From contig NZ_LRFG02000002.1 in assembly GCF_001641755.2 (NCBI RefSeq), forward strand, positions 744,001-808,000: a stretch of 64,000 nt of DNA, in the 5' to 3' direction. Shown here in pieces: positions 62,935-64,000 of the stretch; position 1 is the first letter of the stretch; each line of letters starts with the position of its first letter. A program made the translations under genes and the position numbers. Source of the DNA: Microbulbifer flavimaris (lineage in GTDB: Bacteria > Pseudomonadota > Gammaproteobacteria > Pseudomonadales > Cellvibrionaceae). The notes under the pieces were generated by a model that saw only the letters and a list, made by a program, of their open reading frames with translations, did no database searches and was not told the DNA's origin.

Positions 62935-64000
62935 TTATAGCCAAACAGACCAGAAGAGGCGAATAACATTGGCGCCGAATTGGTAGGCGGGCTCTTCACC
63001 CGGCAGGATGTCGCTATTGGGACCGTGCACGGTGACGTCGCGGAAATTGTCGTAGTCGAACAGTATGTGGTCCCAGTACAGATTCACGCTGTTCTTGCGA
63101 TTCAATAGCGACCAGCGTTCCGGCAGGACATAGGAAACGCCAATACCGAAGGCAATGGTATTGAAGTCACTGAGTTCCTTGTCACGGGCACGGAAATTGG
63201 TGGCATCAACGTAGGGGAACAGGTCACTGTAAAAGTCGGCGCCATTCTGCTGATAGAAGCGCAGCTTGCCTTCGAGGATCCACTGGTCCTGTTCTTCCAG
63301 CGGGTGGGTATAGCGGAATTCCAGGTTGTCGGATTCGATACCCCAGCTGTCAGCGTAGCGACGATACTCACTTTGCACCGCCGCCCGGTATGGCAGGCGG
63401 TACTTGGCACGGATCGCTACGGCATCACTGTTTCTGGTGGTGGGGTAGAGCTCCCGCTGGTAGCTGAAGCCGGTGCCGGAAGAGGGGTCGAGAAAGCGCA
63501 CGCTGCGATAAGGGTTATTGAGAAAGCCCTCATCCGCCACGGTTTCCACACTCACTTCGGCAATCAGCTTCTGGGTGAGGATCTGGTTCCAGCTCAGGGT
63601 ATAGCGACGATGCTGCGCCTCGGCAGCGAAGTTGTCGTCACCGTTGCGGTAGACATCATCGCTGCCATAACTGATCTGCAAACCAAGGGTACTCAGGTCA
63701 CCAAAAAATGTCTGGCTCACACCAAACGCCATGGTTTCGGCCTGGTAGTCGTTTTCGGAGCTATTGGTGTAACCAACGCTGAGGGTGGTTTTTTCCACCA
63801 GGTAATCGGCACCCACCGAGTACTCGTCCCGCTGCTCCGAATAGGGGCTGGCAGTGGCCTCCACGTCGATGGAGGCTCCGGAAATCATATCCACGTAATA
63901 GTTGGCGGAGACCGAAACCGACTCACTGACGTTTTTGCGCACCAGGAAAGATGGACCATCGATGGTCACACCGCCGCCACTGTAGGAGTGGTACATGGAA
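62935..64000 (-). CDS. DUF3570 protein, 5' end beyond the window
   Basis: This is the C-terminal part (about 353 residues visible) of a DUF3570 protein, probably an outer-membrane beta-barrel. The visible part starts at YHSYSGGGVTIDGPSFLVRKNVSESVSVSANYYVDMISGASIDV, the family's conserved first region, followed by alternating-strand segments rich in Tyr/Asp and a final RLFWSVWL. The gene is cut at the window edge. Its real start, with a signal peptide, lies further along, because homologues have residues before this region. Confidence 0.85.
   Translation of the reverse strand, partial: SMYHSYSGGGVTIDGPSFLVRKNVSESVSVSANYYVDMISGASIDVEATASPYSEQRDEYSVGADYLVEKTTLSVGYTNSSENDYQAETMAFGVSQTFFGDLSTLGLQISYGSDDVYRNGDDNFAAEAQHRRYTLSWNQILTQKLIAEVSVETVADEGFLNNPYRSVRFLDPSSGTGFSYQRELYPTTRNSDAVAIRAKYRLPYRAAVQSEYRRYADSWGIESDNLEFRYTHPLEEQDQWILEGKLRFYQQNGADFYSDLFPYVDATNFRARDKELSDFNTIAFGIGVSYVLPERWSLLNRKNSVNLYWDHILFDYDNFRDVTVHGPNSDILPGEEPAYQFGANVIRLFWSVWL

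Overview
The window looks like about 64 kb of chromosome from a marine-type gammaproteobacterium of high G+C. Gene content and synteny (gpmI-envC divergent from a yibN-like/grxC/secB run, a hisBHAF block, mutY-yggX, several TonB-dependent receptors, SLC5-type hybrid kinase, META lipoproteins) fit the Cellvibrionales/Microbulbifer group. That placement is inferred from families, not from any search.

Layout. 0-3.7 kb: a PaiB-like flavoprotein, a possible frameshifted membrane-protein remnant, a PsiE-family protein, a retinol-saturase-like FAD oxidoreductase and an Ohr/OsmC peroxidase. 3.8-10.4 kb: a histidine utilisation locus (hutG-hutI divergent from hutC-hutU-hutH) with a HutC-type operator at 6194-6216 inside overlapping divergent promoters. 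10.6-13.7 kb: an S9 peptidase lipoprotein and two His/Tyr-rich small lipoproteins.

13.7-27.6 kb is the most interesting block. It has a NarL-type response regulator (14673-15293) next to 3-hydroxybutyrate dehydrogenase, and an 1121-residue SLC5 symporter/PAS/histidine kinase/receiver protein (21670-25035) of CrbS/MxtR type. It also has an acyl-CoA ligase/hydratase operon with a TetR regulator, an esterase-MFS transporter pair and a TonB-dependent receptor. Four copies of an ACCTTGGTC motif sit about 78-102 nt upstream of the first start codon of each of the four transcription units, which suggests a local CrbR-like regulon for uptake and activation of a small carboxylate or its ester.

27.7-49 kb is mostly housekeeping: pyruvate kinase, two META lipoproteins, Smr protein, SDR/thioesterase pair, secB-grxC-rhodanese, gpmI-envC-ctp, hisBHAF (with a nested-hairpin element between hisF and hisA), a ZnuD-like zinc receptor with duplicated His/Glu-rich loops, AsmA, mutY and yggX.

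49-57 kb is an accessory island just 3' of tRNA-Phe(GAA). It begins with about 2.5 units of a 140-bp tandem repeat that carries tRNA 3'-end-like pieces and hairpins with compensatory changes. Next comes a PLD/helicase/DUF3427 gene split by an IS3-family element, then a Nudix gene, then a GmrSD-like DUF262/DUF1524 protein. The helicase-Nudix part is visibly A+T-richer than its surroundings. 57.4-64 kb returns to ordinary genes: an Ala/Lys/Glu-rich secreted protein, an Old Yellow Enzyme divergent from a MerR regulator with a clear 22-bp operator, DUF1810, VOC, PAS-LuxR, DJ-1/PfpI and a DUF3570 gene cut by the window edge.
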